Positions 22,810 through 34,600 of a stretch of DNA of 64,000 bases are shown here, one piece after another. The DNA comes from Cepaea nemoralis. Its lineage: Eukaryota > Mollusca > Gastropoda > Stylommatophora > Helicidae. Each line of letters starts with the position of its first letter. Position 1 is the first letter of the stretch. The notes below the pieces were generated by a model that made no database searches, was not told the origin of the DNA, and saw nothing but the letters and a program-made list of their open reading frames with translations. Where the stretch lies: NCBI GenBank assembly GCA_014155875.1, contig JACEFZ010027952.1, positions 207,501 through 271,500 on the forward strand, given 5' to 3'. A program made the translations under genes and the position numbers.

Positions 22810-22975
22810 TCATTTCTCAACATAATCTTCATGAACATTTATCCCATCATTTCATCATCTCCCAATACCTGCATCATAGAAGTCTTTGGGCTGCTGCCTT
22901 AGTCACGTTTGTACCTCACTCTCCACTTCTTTATCATCAAAAAATCGTTTGCCGTGAAGGTAATTTATTAGCGAG
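22810..22975 (-). pseudogene. Mariner transposase C-terminal relic
   Basis: Read on the minus strand: LHGKRFFDDKEVESEVQT, then a stop, LRQQPKDFYDAGIGR, two stops, NDGINVHEDYVEK. This matches the order of the mariner transposase C terminus (GKRFxxDEEV...WLRxQPKxFYxxGI...RWxKCIxxxGDYVEK). Several stops; no N-terminal part or clear terminal repeats identified. Confidence 0.75.
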
Positions 22976-23224
22976 GTAAAAAGGGTGAACATAGATCGGG
23001 GATTTAACAATTGGCTCGAATAATCACCTCAGCCTACTGCACAGTTGATTTGGTCATAATATGTACAGGGCAGTCAATTCTGCCTTCATCAACAATTTGT
23101 GAATGTTCTCGAGAGAGCTTCTCCGCGTAGTTATGTGCTGCTTTTTGTGAAAACGTATGGGAATAATTTTCAACACCATGTGAATGTGAAACTTTGTGCA
23201 TGTGCATAAAAATGTGGCAAATAT

Positions 23225-23485
23225 CATCTGCCACTAAAAGATATAAGCTAGTTGCATATCCTGTACACGACATTGCAGTTCACCCCAGAATTTTAGCTGT
23301 TTGTGATTTCTTGGCAAGTTTACGTTTAATATTTTGCTGTTGCTTTCTGAACGACCAGCACTCTACGACTGTATGAAAACCAACACAAAGCAGTTCTTCC
23401 AAATCGCCCGCAGCTGTGTTTCGAGCGATGTATGCGTGATTACGAATCGCGCTTGTAACCTCTTCGCCAGGGAGCCGGAATAAAT
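23225..23485 (-). mobile_element. SINE family A copy
   Basis: gttgcatatcctgtacacga, gaacgaccagcactctacga, accaacacaaagcag and agctgtgtttcgagcg match the other copies. Confidence 0.65.
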
Positions 23486-23579
23486 ATAAAGCTCGATGGA
23501 TATGTGACATAATGCCACCGTTACAAACTATCAACAATCAATTCTCGTTTGACTTCAATTATATTGTGCCTTGACTGAC

Positions 23580-23915
23580 TGGCACCTTGCCGTCTTGACA
23601 GAGGATAGTTTGTAAAATGGCGTTATACCTTTACTTGGCACAAAGCCTGGGATGCATTTAAAGACCATGTGTTCCACATGCAACATGATCCGTCGCCCTG
23701 CCTGTCTAGTTTACTCCACAGGAAAGGTACCACCAATACGTCTGGAACAAGACAAGCTGCAGAAGCTACAGGATCAGTAAAGCAATTCTCCATCTGTCCG
23801 CCATCAGAGTTTCCATCCTAGACCAGCTGCCGACCAAGGCTTAGGGCCTGGTCTGCCCTTCCATGACATTTAGTCTTTAGGTTGCATTTCCTCTCACTAG
23901 GGTGATTGTGCCTGC
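23580..23915 (-). mobile_element. Internally deleted LINE derivative
   Basis: Minus-strand copy of the 6540-7115 type: the 3' end tggcaccttgccgtcttgac is joined at the cacaaagcctggg point to the LINE 5' region (catgcaacatgatccgtcg ... ggttgcatttcctc). Confidence 0.75.
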
Positions 23916-24148
23916 TTACTGAATTATCCTTAAATCATATTGTGCTTTACTTACTGAATTATCCTTAAATCATATTGTGCTTTACTTACTGAATTATCCT
24001 TAAATCATGTTGTGCTTTACTTACTGAATTATCCTTAAATAATATTGTGCTTTACTTACTGAGTTATCCTTAAATCATATTGTGCTTTACTTACTGAATT
24101 ATCCTTAAATCAAATTGTGCATTACTTATTGAATTACCCTTGTATTCT
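23912..24148. repeat. 35-bp tandem array abutting exon 5
   Basis: Six units of gtgctttacttactgaatta tccttaaatcatatt; the last diverges into ccttgtattctag, the real acceptor. The other units lack AG at that point. Confidence 0.9.
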
Positions 24149-24150
24149 AG

Positions 24151-24267
24151 CCTTCCCCAGCTGCAATCCTGAACAGTTTAGATGCCGGAACAACCAGTGC
24201 GTGAATATGTCGGCGCGGTGTAACGCCGTGCACGAATGCAGGGACTGGTCGGACGAGATGAACTGTG
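24151..24267 (+). CDS. GRL101-like receptor, exon 5 (LDLa module)
   Basis: Acceptor ttgtattctag|cc and donor aactgtg|gtatgt give 117 bases in phase 1-1. A second AG ten bases downstream (ccccag) would put the exon out of frame, so the upstream one is chosen. Canonical LDLa: CNPEQFRCRNNQC, then CNAVHECRDWSDEMNC, with six cysteines and the SDE calcium motif. The last unit of a 35-bp tandem array runs into the acceptor. Confidence 0.94.
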
Positions 24268-24274
24268 GTATGTT

Positions 24275-24541
24275 GAATTGATTACTTGCCATGGGATGAT
24301 TTACTGTCTTAAGTCACTTCCCGTATCTGTCATGAGCTTATACACAGTAGTTTTCCTTATGCAACTCCCTTTAATGTGATATATAACACAACATGTCTGC
24401 TGCCATATTAACAACCTTTATGTCATAACCTTGACACATCCCGACTTCCCGGTTTTAGCCATCCATTTTTATTTGATCCAAACCGACACGTTTGTTTGGT
24501 CCACTCCCACATTTTGTTTGGCACTGAATCTGTTAATTCAA
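24275..24541 (-). mobile_element. TTAA-family element copy
   Basis: On the minus strand it starts CAGATTCAGTGCCAAAC after TTAA, continues with ggaccaaacaaacg and ends gggaagtgacttaagac ... atcatcccatggcaag. Same family as 2310-2815 and 54185-54385. Confidence 0.65.
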
Positions 24542-24575
24542 ATGAGTACTTATGGAAACGTTAGGTGGTCAAAGT

Positions 24576-24577
24576 TA

Positions 24578-24610
<33 letters not shown>

Positions 24611-24775
24611 AGTCACCATCGGCATCATCATCGTCACTATCAGCATCACCATCCCCATCATCTACAACGCCATCACCATCACCACCAGCATTTTTACCAT
24701 AACGATCATCATCATCATCACCATCATGACTATCACCAACATCCTCAACATCATGATCATCACCATCAACATCAT

Positions 24776-24807
<32 letters not shown>

Positions 24808-24832
24808 TCATCAAGTATTTCAGCCTTTGAGT
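24576..24832. repeat. (CAT)n-rich microsatellite
   Basis: Imperfect cat/cac triplets; open frames here are compositional. Confidence 0.92.
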
Positions 24833-24892
24833 TTACCATGAATGTCCTGATCATTGCATTCCACAGTTGTCTGTCTGTTGTTGCTCCTTTAA

Positions 24893-25110
24893 CAGATTCA
24901 ATGCCAAAGAATAATATATCGCCACATATGACCTCTCATTTAGACAGAAAAACTATATATTGCCAAACTACGGTCATTGTATGTCATTTGTTTGGTTTCG
25001 TGTATCTTCCACATTTTCAATGCTTACTGAACGTTTACATGATAAAACTTGTGCATTTGATTGTGTATCATGTTTGGTCCAAACATACTTGTTGTTTGAA
25101 TCGGAATCTG
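24893..25110. mobile_element. TTAA-type MITE, 218 bp
   Basis: Left end CAGATTCAATGCC preceded by TTAA; right end inverted (CAGATTCCGATTC on the minus strand) followed by ttct, so the right TTAA has mutated. Same length and inner blocks as 61539-61755 in inverted orientation. Confidence 0.7.
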
Positions 25111-25489
25111 TTCTTTCCTTTATATGTCTGTATTGATAAATAGCTGCTTGCTGTTTTATACATGTTGCTTTTCTCCTATATCTTCTTCTGTCCCTCTGTA
25201 ATGTGCCTTGCAATACGCTCTTTGGGGATTCTTAAAGTTTTATAGTGTGATCAATCCATACGAGTCTTTTGATTATTTTTAGGAAGTCTTCTTTGTTCTG
25301 TTATATTTGTCAGAACTTGGTGGTTTGTTAATTTTCCGCTCTAGCTATTTCTTGACATTTTTCAATAATATCACATTTGATTGTTTGTATGTGTTGTTCT
25401 TCACGTTAATTCACTATGTGCCAAAATGTTTTTATGATAGTGGGTGTTATTCTCAAATGTGTTGTAAACATTTGACAGAATGAATTATC

Positions 25490-28400
25490 TTGTCTTGTCG
25501 TGTCTTGTCTTATTTTAAACATCCACTGTGACAGAAAGAAATGTCTTGTCTTGTCTTGAATATACATGTGACAGAAAGAAACGTCTTGTCTTGTCTCGAA
25601 CATCCACTGTGACAGAAAGAAATGTTTTGTCTTTATCATCCACTGTGACAGAAAGAGATGTTTTGTCTTTATCATCCACTGTGACAGAAAGAAATGTTTT
25701 GTCTTTATCATCCACTGTGACAGAAAGAAATGTTTTGTCTTTATCATCCACTGTGACAGAAATAAAGTCTTGTCTTGAATATCAGCTGTGACAGAAAGAA
25801 ATGTCTTGTCTTGAACATCCACTGTGACAGAAAGAAATACCTTGTCTTGTCTCATTTTGTCTTGAACATTCATGTGACAGACGGAACTATCTTGTCTCAT
25901 CTGTCTTAAACATTCATGTGACAAAAAGAAATGTCTGGTCTTGTCTTGAACATCCACTGTGACAGACAGATATGTGTTGTTTTGAACATTCGCTGTGACA
26001 GAAAGAAATGTTTTGTCTTTATCATCCACTGAGACAGAAATCAAGTCTTGTCTTGAACATTAGCTGTGACAGATAGAAATGGTTTTTCTTGAACATCCGC
26101 TGTGACAGAAACAAATTTCTTGTCTTGAACATCCACTGTGACAGAATAAAAGTGTCTTGTCTTGAACATCCACTGTGACAGAAAGAAATGTCTTGTCTTG
26201 TCTTGAACATCCACTGTGACAGATAGAAATGTTTTGTCTTTATCATCCACTGTGACAGAAAGAAATGTTTTGTCTTTATCATCCACTGTGACAGAAAGAA
26301 ATGTTTTGTCTTTATCATCCACTGTGACAGAAAGAAATGTTTTGTCTTTATCATCCACTGAGACAGAAATAAAGACTTGTCTTGAACATTAGCTGTGACA
26401 GATAGAAATGGTTTTTCTTGAACATCCACTGTGACAGAAACAAATTTCTTGTCTTGAACATCCACTGTGACAGAAAAAAAATGTCTTTTCTTGAACATCC
26501 ACTGTGACAGAAAAAAATGTCTTGTCTTGTCTTGAACATCCACTGTGACAGATAGAAATGTCTTGTCTTGAACATCCACTGTGACAGAAAGAAATGTCTT
26601 GTCTTGAACATCCACTGTGACAGAAAGAAATGTCTTGTCTTGAACATCCACTGTGACAGAAAGAAATGTCTTGTCTTGAACATCCACTGTGACAGAAAGA
26701 AATGTCTTGTCTTGAACATCCACTGTGACAGAAAAAAAATGTCTTGTCTTGTACATCCACTGTGACAGAAAGAAATGTCTTGTCTTGTCTTGAACATCCA
26801 CTGTGACAGAAATAAATGTCTTGTCTTGTCTTGAACATCCACTGTGACAGAAAGAAATGTCTTGTCTTGAACATCCACTGTGACAGAAAGAAATGTCTTG
26901 TCTTGAACATCCACTGTGACAGATAGAAATGTCTTGTCTTGAACATCCACTGTTAGTCAGTTAGTCAGTTAGTCAGTTAGTCGACAGATCATCCTCGTTG
27001 CACATCGAACCATTCAGTCCATAAGTGCTCGGATCCCCTCCTCAGCAAATCCCGCAGCGTGTAGCGGCTAACGACGCCAGTTCTGTGTTGGTTTATCAAT
27101 CTTCTTTGGCTTCCTGCGTAGTGTTCTTGTTTGGCCACCCCTCTTTTAATTTGCTGCTCCCGCAGTCTGGCCATTGTTGTAGATTCACAGTCATCACTTG
27201 GTTCTCGCAAAAGTCTCACTTCTTGTAGAGCATTCAGAATGTCAGCCTGATCCATGGCGCGTCCGCCCTCCACAGTAGCCTCACCTGCGAGCTTGTCAGC
27301 CCGCTCATTTCCTTGTACTCCCGCATGACCTGGCACGAAGATGAAACTAATCTTTGCCAGCCAAGACCGCTTCAGAGGCAGCAACCATTCTCTTCGGATC
27401 GACCCCTCCTCTATCCTCTTGATCATGTTCATTGAGTCGCTAAGGAAACAAGCCCTAGTGAATGTCTGTGTCTCGAGCCATGTTAGAACATCCACTGTGA
27501 CAGAAAGAAATGTCTTGTCTTGTCTTGAACATCCACTGTGACAGATAGAAATGTCTTGTCTTGTCTTGAACATCTACTGTGACAGAAAGAAATGTCTTGT
27601 CTTGAACATCCACTGTGACAGAAAGAAATGTCTTGTCTTGAACATCCACTGTGACAGAAATAAATGTCTTGTCTTGAACATCCACTGTGACAGAAAGAAA
27701 TGTCTTGTCTTGAACATCCACTATGACAGAAAAAAAAAATGTCTTGTCTTGTCTTGAACACCCACTGTGACAGAAAGAAATGTTTGTCTTGTCTTGAACA
27801 TCCACTGTGACAGATAGAAATGTCTTGTCTTGTCTTGAACATCCGCTGTGCCAGAAACATATTTCTTGTCTTGAACATCCACTGTGACAGAAAAAATGTC
27901 TTAGCTTGTCTTGAACATCCACTGTGGCAGAAAGAAATATCTTGTCTTGTCTTGAACATCCACTGTGACAGAGAGAAATGATTGTCTTGAACATCCACTG
28001 TGACAGAAACAAATTTCTTGTCTTGAACATCCACTGTGACAGAAAAAAATGCCTTGTCTTGAACATCCACTGTGACAGAAAAAAAATGTCTGGTCTTGTC
28101 TTGAACATCCATTGTGACAGAAACAAATTTCTTGTCTTGAACATCCACTGTGACAGAAAAAAATGTCTTGTCTTGAACATCCACTGTGACAGAAAAAAAA
28201 TGTCTTGTCTTGAACATCCACTGTGACAGAAAAAAATTTCTTGTCTTGAACATCCACTGTGACAGGAAAAAAATGTCTTGTCTTGAACATCCACTGTGAC
28301 TCAAAAAAATGTCTTGTCTTGTTTTGAACATCCACTGTGACATAAAGAAATGTCTTGTCTTGTCTTGAACATCTGCTGTGACAGACAGAAATGTCTTGTC

Positions 28401-28540
28401 TTGTCTTGAACATCCGCTGTGACAGAAAGAAATGTCTTGTCTTGAGCATCCGCTGTGACAGATAGAAATGTCTTGTCTTGAACATCCGCTGTGACAGACA
28501 TAAATGTCCTGTCTTGAACATCCATTGAGACTCACATAGA
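25490..28540. repeat. 36-bp tandem array (interrupted)
   Basis: About 70 units of gaacatccactgtgacagaa agaaatgtcttgtctt, with a second type reading tttatcatccactgtgacag clustered at 25620-25760 and 26230-26360. A retroelement fragment interrupts it at 26954-27486. 36 is a multiple of three, which creates long open frames on the minus strand; not coding in my view. Confidence 0.93.
26954..27486 (-). pseudogene. RNase H LINE fragment inserted in the 36-bp array
   Basis: Minus-strand translation: RIEEGSIRREWLLPLKRSWL, KISFIFVPGHAGVQGNERAD, later RRLINQHRTGVVSRYTLRDL and HLWTEWFDVQRG. 5'-truncated. A 12-bp direct repeat aacatccactgt lies at 26942-26953 and 27487-27498, consistent with a target duplication, although the host array supplies this word anyway. 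The 3' tail is a ttagtcag repeat. Nearly identical pieces at 46228-46455 and 61050-61510. Confidence 0.8.
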
Positions 28541-28820
28541 AACGAACAGGCTGATAGACTGGCTGTAGCTCTATATGACAAGACAGATGTGGTGAAGGCT
28601 CTCTGGCATCTAGTGGCAAATGTAGCAAATCAGTCAGAAGATCCACATCTGGAGAGACTGTTAGTAGAGGATCTGGAAAACACTAAGTTCATAGGGGAAA
28701 ATGTATAGGTGGAAATTTAAACAGACTGCCTCTAATACCATCAGATTGAGAAAGCTTTGTTTGCTACTGAAGAAATGGACGGAGCAGGTATGGGATTGTC
28801 CCGAGTGTAATTATGTTTGT
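28540..28820 (+). pseudogene. Decayed RNase H LINE tail
   Basis: NEQADRLAV-like start (gaacaggctgatagactggc), then KTDVVKALWHLV and near the end WTEQVWDCPECNYV. Many breaks; same family as 5859-6336. Confidence 0.65.
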
Positions 28821-28829
28821 TTTTTCTTG

Positions 28830-28990
28830 TTTATTTGCGTCCCTTGCTTTGAACTCAAGCGTAGTCGATATAGTGCTACTACTCCTAGTGCATGGACTGA
28901 TGTTTGATTTGTGGATTAGCTTTTCCTATTACCAGTGTCCCGCGCTATCAGGAGAACCAACGCCGACTTCGGAGGTATTATATTATGTTG
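28830..28990 (-). mobile_element. SINE family B fragment
   Basis: Starts cccttgctttgaactcaagc and contains gtggattagcttttcctatt accagtgtcc, the inverted 3' body of family B. Confidence 0.65.
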
Positions 28991-29175
28991 ATTCTTGAAC
29001 TAATACACTCTTTTACTTACTACAGCCTGTTTTGTTTGTTAACTGAAATTCTTTTACCATACCATATTTATTTATATGAGAATATTCTTATTTACTACAG
29101 TCTGTATTATCTGTTAACTGGCATTCTTTTATCATACCATATTTATTTATATGATGCTACTCTTATTTTCCACAG
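28951..29175. repeat. 75-bp triplication of the exon 6 acceptor region
   Basis: Acceptor-like tactacag ends at 29025 and 29100 and the true ccacag at 29175, exactly 75 bases apart; the bodies share cttttaccataccatattta tttatatga. Confidence 0.88.
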
Positions 29176-29292
29176 GAGAGTTCCAATGCCCACTTACCAC
29201 AAAGAAATGTAATTCGGGTCATTGTGTTGCTGTTCAGTACTGGTGTGATTACACACGCGACTGTCCAGATGGCAGTGATGAACTTGATTGTG
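29176..29292 (+). CDS. GRL101-like receptor, exon 6 (LDLa module)
   Basis: Acceptor attttccacag|ga and donor gattgtg|gtaaat give 117 bases in phase 1-1. Six cysteines are read as CPLTTKKCNSGHC then CDYTRDCPDGSDELDC; the SDE motif is intact. The usual Phe before the second cysteine is a Lys. The 75 bases before the acceptor are the last of three copies, each ending in an acceptor-like cag. Confidence 0.93.
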
Positions 29293-29459
29293 GTAAATCA
29301 TTTCTTTCACGCATTCAATCATGTTCATTCATGTTTCCACATGTTCATCCAGTCATGATTCACCACTTTATTAAGCTGTTCTTCCATCAGCTATGCATTT
29401 ATCCAAGCAATTATTCATATTATATTTGATTAATTTAAGTGCTACGATATTCTGTATTT

Positions 29460-29810
29460 CTATCATTCTCATGTTCCTACCATCATCATTATGTTCCTGC
29501 CACCATCATTATGTTCCTGCCATCAGCAAGAAGTTCCTTCAATCATCATCATGTTCCTGCCATCAGCATCATGTTCCTGCAATCATCATCAAGTTGCTGC
29601 AATCATCATCATGTTCCTGCCATCATGACCATGTTCCTGCCATCATCGTCATGAGACTGCCATTAGCATCATGTTCCTGCTATCATCATCATGTTCCTGC
29701 CATCATCATTATCATCATGTTCCTGCCATAATCATCATTTTCCTGCCATCATCATGTTCCTGCCATCATCATCAAGCTCCTGCCATCATCATCATGTTCC
29801 TAGAATTTTT
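29460..29810. repeat. ~18-21 bp array (atcatcatgttcctgcc)
   Basis: About 18 imperfect units. Confidence 0.9.
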
Positions 29811-30059
29811 AGTCATTCTATTATCAGGTTTTCTGAAAGCATATCACATTCCGCTCTAGTATCTCTTTCTCACCTATTGGTTCACAAATTTTGCTGAAAT
29901 ATGGCCAGTTCTGAACTCTTTGTTCATACATTTTTCTGGAACCTAGCGAGTTCTCATCTTGTGGTTCACAAACTTTGCTGGAATCTGACCAATTCTTTCC
30001 ATAAGCTAATCATTAGTTATGTCACTCTATTATGTTATGTCTTCCACCCCGAGCTTGCA

Positions 30060-30345
30060 CCAGTGAATACATGTTTCAGTGTATTGGTCACGGGGTTGTG
30101 GAGCGGCAGGCCAACTGGCTAGAATACCGGGCTCCCCCCCCCCCCCCCCCCCCCCTCCAGGAGACCCGGGTTTGAAACCTTGATCAGGGATTGATTATTT
30201 TGTATCGGGAGCAAAAATAAAACTTTAACCTGCACAGTTCGCAGTGACTGCATGAGCCAGGCAGCCTTAAATCCCTCAGGCTCAAACCCCGCCTTGTCCT
30301 ACGCCGTAAGGTACTATTATAGGCAGTAGATGGCAGTTTATGACA
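30060..30345 (+). mobile_element. tRNA-like SINE with poly-C insertion
   Basis: A-box-like gtggagcggcaggccaactg, a run of over 20 C at 30133-30156, then a B-box-like gggtttgaaacc. The body ends near gtaaggtactattataggc. Confidence 0.55.
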
Positions 30346-30365
30346 TCAACTGTGTTAGTCATTCA

Positions 30366-30389
30366 TGAGAGAGAGAGAGAGAGACAGAC

Positions 30390-30438
<49 letters not shown>

Positions 30439-30462
30439 TCGAGAGAGAGAGAGAGAGAGATC
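30366..30462. repeat. (GA)n microsatellite
   Basis: gaga tract with aga/atc interruptions. Confidence 0.95.
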
Positions 30463-30582
30463 ATTCTACATGGGCAACACACGTTCTCTACAACTCAGCC
30501 CAGGCTTTGTGTTATGAAGATGTATAACTCCATTTTACAAATTATCGTCTATCAAGACGGCAACGTGCCAGTAACCAGTACA
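30462..30582 (+). mobile_element. Internally deleted LINE derivative, short copy
   Basis: catgggcaacac ... cagcccaggctttgtg (LINE 5' side) followed by the 3' end tatcgtctatcaagacggca acgtgcca, as at 6540-7115. Confidence 0.65.
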
Positions 30583-30627
30583 TTATTTATAACTGTATGG
30601 TTATCATTACGGCATCTCTGCTTTCAG

Positions 30628-30759
30628 AACACCAAGCATGCAAAGAAGATGAATATATCTGCAGCAGTGGCCAATGTATCGACCTCAGTGCAGTCTGCTA
30701 TTATGATCGTGACAAACCCCGCCAAGGCTGTGCAGACAAGTCACATCTTTTCAACTGCT
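30628..30759 (+). CDS. GRL101-like receptor, exon 7 (degenerate LDLa module)
   Basis: Acceptor tgctttcag|aa and donor actgct|gtatgt give 132 bases in phase 1-1. All six cysteines are present: CKEDEYICSSGQCIDLSAVC, then an extended loop to C and the end CADKSHLFNC. The acidic SDE triplet is replaced (DKSHLFN), so calcium binding, which stabilises ordinary LDLa modules, is doubtful here. No stop or frameshift, so it is probably still coding. Confidence 0.87.
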
Positions 30760-31009
30760 GTATGTAATATTATTGTATTTGTATATATTATTGTATATAT
30801 TAATTTAACATTATTCCTTATGTTCTTCCTTTTTCTCATCCAGCATGTAATGATGATAGTTTATTTTGAAAGATTCATTATGTTTTGTCTTTCTAATATT
30901 TTGTTTTCTGTTCAGCTATTTGTGTTTTATGTGTCTGTATACAAAATTAGAAAAGTGTCCAGAATACACTTGTCGAACACAGCAATGTTGACATAGTTTG
31001 AAGCCGTGT

Positions 31010-31560
31010 AGACATGATAAGCCATGTAAACATATCAATAGTAAGCCATATGGATATGATAATAAGCTATATGTTGTAGTGGTTAAGGACGTTGTTCGTA
31101 ATCCCGTATAGGGCCTACTCTCGTACGAAACACAGCTACATGAGATTCGGCAGCGGATCGCGTCGCGTTGGTAATTTACGGGGGTATGTGAGCCGTTCGT
31201 TCAGAAAGCGATGGTAAACTACTGAACTTAAAACCTTGCCAAGGCATCAACAGCCGCTGAAAAATGCTAGTGCTGACTGCAATGTCCTGTAAAGGAAATG
31301 CGGAGGAAAACAAAGATGATAATAAGCCATGTCAACATAATAATAATAAGCCATAGTGACATGATGAAAAGCCATATGGGCATTGTCATATGCTGAATGT
31401 AGATTATAATAAGCCATGTAAACAGAATAATAATAAGCCATATGGACATGATAATATGCCGTATGGGCATGATGATAAGCCATATGTAGATGATAATAAA
31501 TAATGTAAACATAAAATTAAAAGGCCATATGGACACGATGATAAGTCATATGGATATGAT
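31010..31560. repeat. Degenerate ~24-bp repeats interrupted by SINE A
   Basis: ataataagccatatggacat gat units surround an inverted SINE A copy at 31075-31300, whose start gtagtggttaaggacgttg looks like a tRNA A-box region. Confidence 0.65.
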
Positions 31561-31619
31561 ACTGTCCAGAGTAGGTCAGAGATTACAACGTCCTGCTCTG
31601 GCTCAAGTACTTCTATCTC

Positions 31620-34600
31620 CCTTGCAAAGTGAACTGGTTCAACTATCTCCATGTCCAAGTGAACTGTTACAACTATCTCTCTGTCCAAGTGAACCAGTAC
31701 AACTATCTCTCTGTCCAAGTGAACCAGTACAACTATCTCTCTGTCCAAGTGAACCAGTACAACTATCTCTCTGTCCAAGTGAACCAGTGCAACTATCTCT
31801 CTGTCCAAGTGAACTGGTACAACTATCTCTCTGTCCAAGTGAACCAGTACAACTATCTCTCTGTCCAAGTGAACCAGTACAACTATCTCTCTGTCCAAGT
31901 GAACCAGTACAACTATCTCTCTGTCCAAGTGAACTTGTACAACTATCTCTCTGTCCAAGTGAACCAGTACAACTATCTCTCTGTCCAAGTGAACCAGTAC
32001 AACTATCTCTCTGTCCAAGTGAACCAGTACAACTATCTCTCTGTCCAAGTGAACCAGTACAACTATCTCTCTGTCCAAGTGAACCAGTACAACTATCTCC
32101 CTGTCCAAGTGAACCAGTACAACTATCTCTCTGTCCAAGTGAACTGTTACAACTATCTCTCTGTCCAAGTGAACCAGTACAACTATCTCTCTGTCCAAGT
32201 GAACCAGTACAACTATCTCCCTGTCCAAGTGAACCAGTACAACTATCTCTCTGTCCAAGTGAACTGTTACAACTATCTCTCTGTCCAAGTGAACCAGTAC
32301 AAATATCTCTCTGTCCAAGTGAACCAATACAGCTATCTCTCTGTCCAAGTGAACTTGTACAACTATCTCTCTGTCCAAGTGAACTTGTACAACTATCTCT
32401 CTGTCCAAGTAAACTTGTACAACTATCTCTCTGTCCAAGTGAACAAGTACAACTATCTCTCTGTCCAAGTGAACCAGTACAACTATCTCTCTGTCCAAGT
32501 GAACCAGTACAACTATCTCTCTGTCCAGGTGAACTGTTACAACTATCTCTCTGTCCAAGTGAACAACTATCTCTCTGTCCAAGTGAACTTGTACAACTAT
32601 CTCTCTGTCCAAGTGAACTGTTACAACTATCTCTCTGTCCAAGTGAACTGTTACAACTATCTCTCTGTCCAAGTGAACAGTTACAACTATCTCTCTGTCC
32701 AAGTGAACTTGTACAACTATCTCTCTGTCCAAGTGAACCAGTACAACTATCTCTCTGTCCAAGTGAACCAGTACAACTATCTCTCTGTCCAAGTGAACCA
32801 GTACAACTATCTCTCTGTCCAAGTGAACCAGTACAACTATCTCTCTGTCCAGGTGAACTGTTACAACTATCTCTCTGTCCAAGTGAACAACTATCTCTCT
32901 GTCCAAGTGAACTTGTACAACTATCTCTCTGTCCAAGTGAACTGTTACAACTATCTCTCTGTCCAAGTGAACTGTTACAACTATCTCTCAGTCCAAGTGA
33001 ACAACTATCTCTCTGTCCAAGTGAACTTGTACAACTATCTCTCTGTCCAAGTGAACCAGTACAACTATCTCTCTGTCCAAGTGAACCAGTACAACTATCT
33101 CTCTGTTCAAGTGAACCAGTACAACTATCTCTCTGTCCAAGTGAACTGTTACAACTATCTCTCTGTCCAAGTGAACTTGTACAACTATCTCTCTGTCCAA
33201 GTGAACCAGTACAACTATCTCTCTGTCCAAGTGAACCAGTACAACTATCTCTCTGTCCAAGTTAACCAGTACAACTATCTCTCTGTCCAAGTGAACTGTT
33301 ACAACTATCTCTCTGTCCAAGTGAACTTGTACAACTATCTCTCTGTACAAGGGAACTTGTACAACTATCTCTCTGTCCAAGTGAACGAGTACAACTATCT
33401 CTCTGTCCAAGTGAACCAGTACAACTATCTCTCTGTCCAAGTGAACCAGTACAACTATCTCTCTGTCCAAGTGAACTTGTACAACTATCTCTCTGTCCAA
33501 GTGAACCGTTACAACTATATCTCTGTCCAAGTGAACAACTATCTCTCTGTTCAAGTGAACTGATACAACTATCTCTCTGTCCAAGTGAACCGGTACAACT
33601 ATCTCTCTGTCCAAGTGAACCAGTACAACTATCTCTCTGTCCAAGTGAACTGTTACAACTATCTCTCTGTCCAAGTGAACTGTTACAGCTATCTCTCTGT
33701 CCAAGTGAACTGTTACAACTATCTCTCTGTCCAAGTGAACTTGTACAACTATCTCTGTGTCCAAGTGAACTTGTACAACTATCTCTCTGTCCAAGTGAAC
33801 TGTTACAACTATATCTCTGTCCAAGTGAACAACTATCTCTCTGTTCAAGTGAACTGGTACAACTATCTCTCTGTCCAAGTGAACTGTTACAACTATCTCT
33901 CTGTCCAAGTGAACTGTTACAACTATTTCTCTGTCCAAGTGAACTTGTACAACTATCTCTCTGTCCAAGTGAACCGTTACAACTATATCTCTGTCCAAGT
34001 GAACTTGTACAACTATCTCTCTGTCCAAGTGAACTTGTACAACTATCTCTCTGTCCAAGTGAACCGTTACAACTATATCTCTGTCAAAGTGAACAACTAT
34101 CTCTCTGTTCAAGTGAACTGGTACAACTATCTCTCTGTCCAAGTGAACCAGTACAACTATCTCTCTGTCCAAGTGAACCAGTACAAATATCTCTCTGTCC
34201 AAGTGAACCAGTACAACAATCTCTCTGTCCAAGTGAACTGTTACAACTATCTCCCTGTCCAATTGAACTTGTACAACTATCTCTCTGCCCAAGTGAACCA
34301 GTACAACTATCTCTCTGTCCAAGTGAACCATTACAACTATCTCTCTGTCCAAGTGAACCAGTACAACTATCTCTCTGTCCAAGTGAACTGTTACAACTAT
34401 CTCTCTGTCCAAGTGAACCAGTACAACTATCTCTCTGTCCAAGTGAACCAGTACAACTATCTCTTTGTCCAAGTGAACCAGTACAACTATCTCTCTGTCC
34501 AAGTGAACCAGTACAACTATCTCTCTGTTCAAGTGAACCAGTACAACTATCTCTCTGTCCAAGTGAACCAGTACAACTATCTCTCTGTCCAAGTGAACCA

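Noticed and set aside
23034..23273. 79-codon minus-strand frame
   Set aside because: No known motif; lies between a mariner relic and a SINE and is not supported further.
26022..28646. Long minus-strand frames in the 36-bp array
   Set aside because: Same length-multiple effect; frames switch wherever the unit has an indel.
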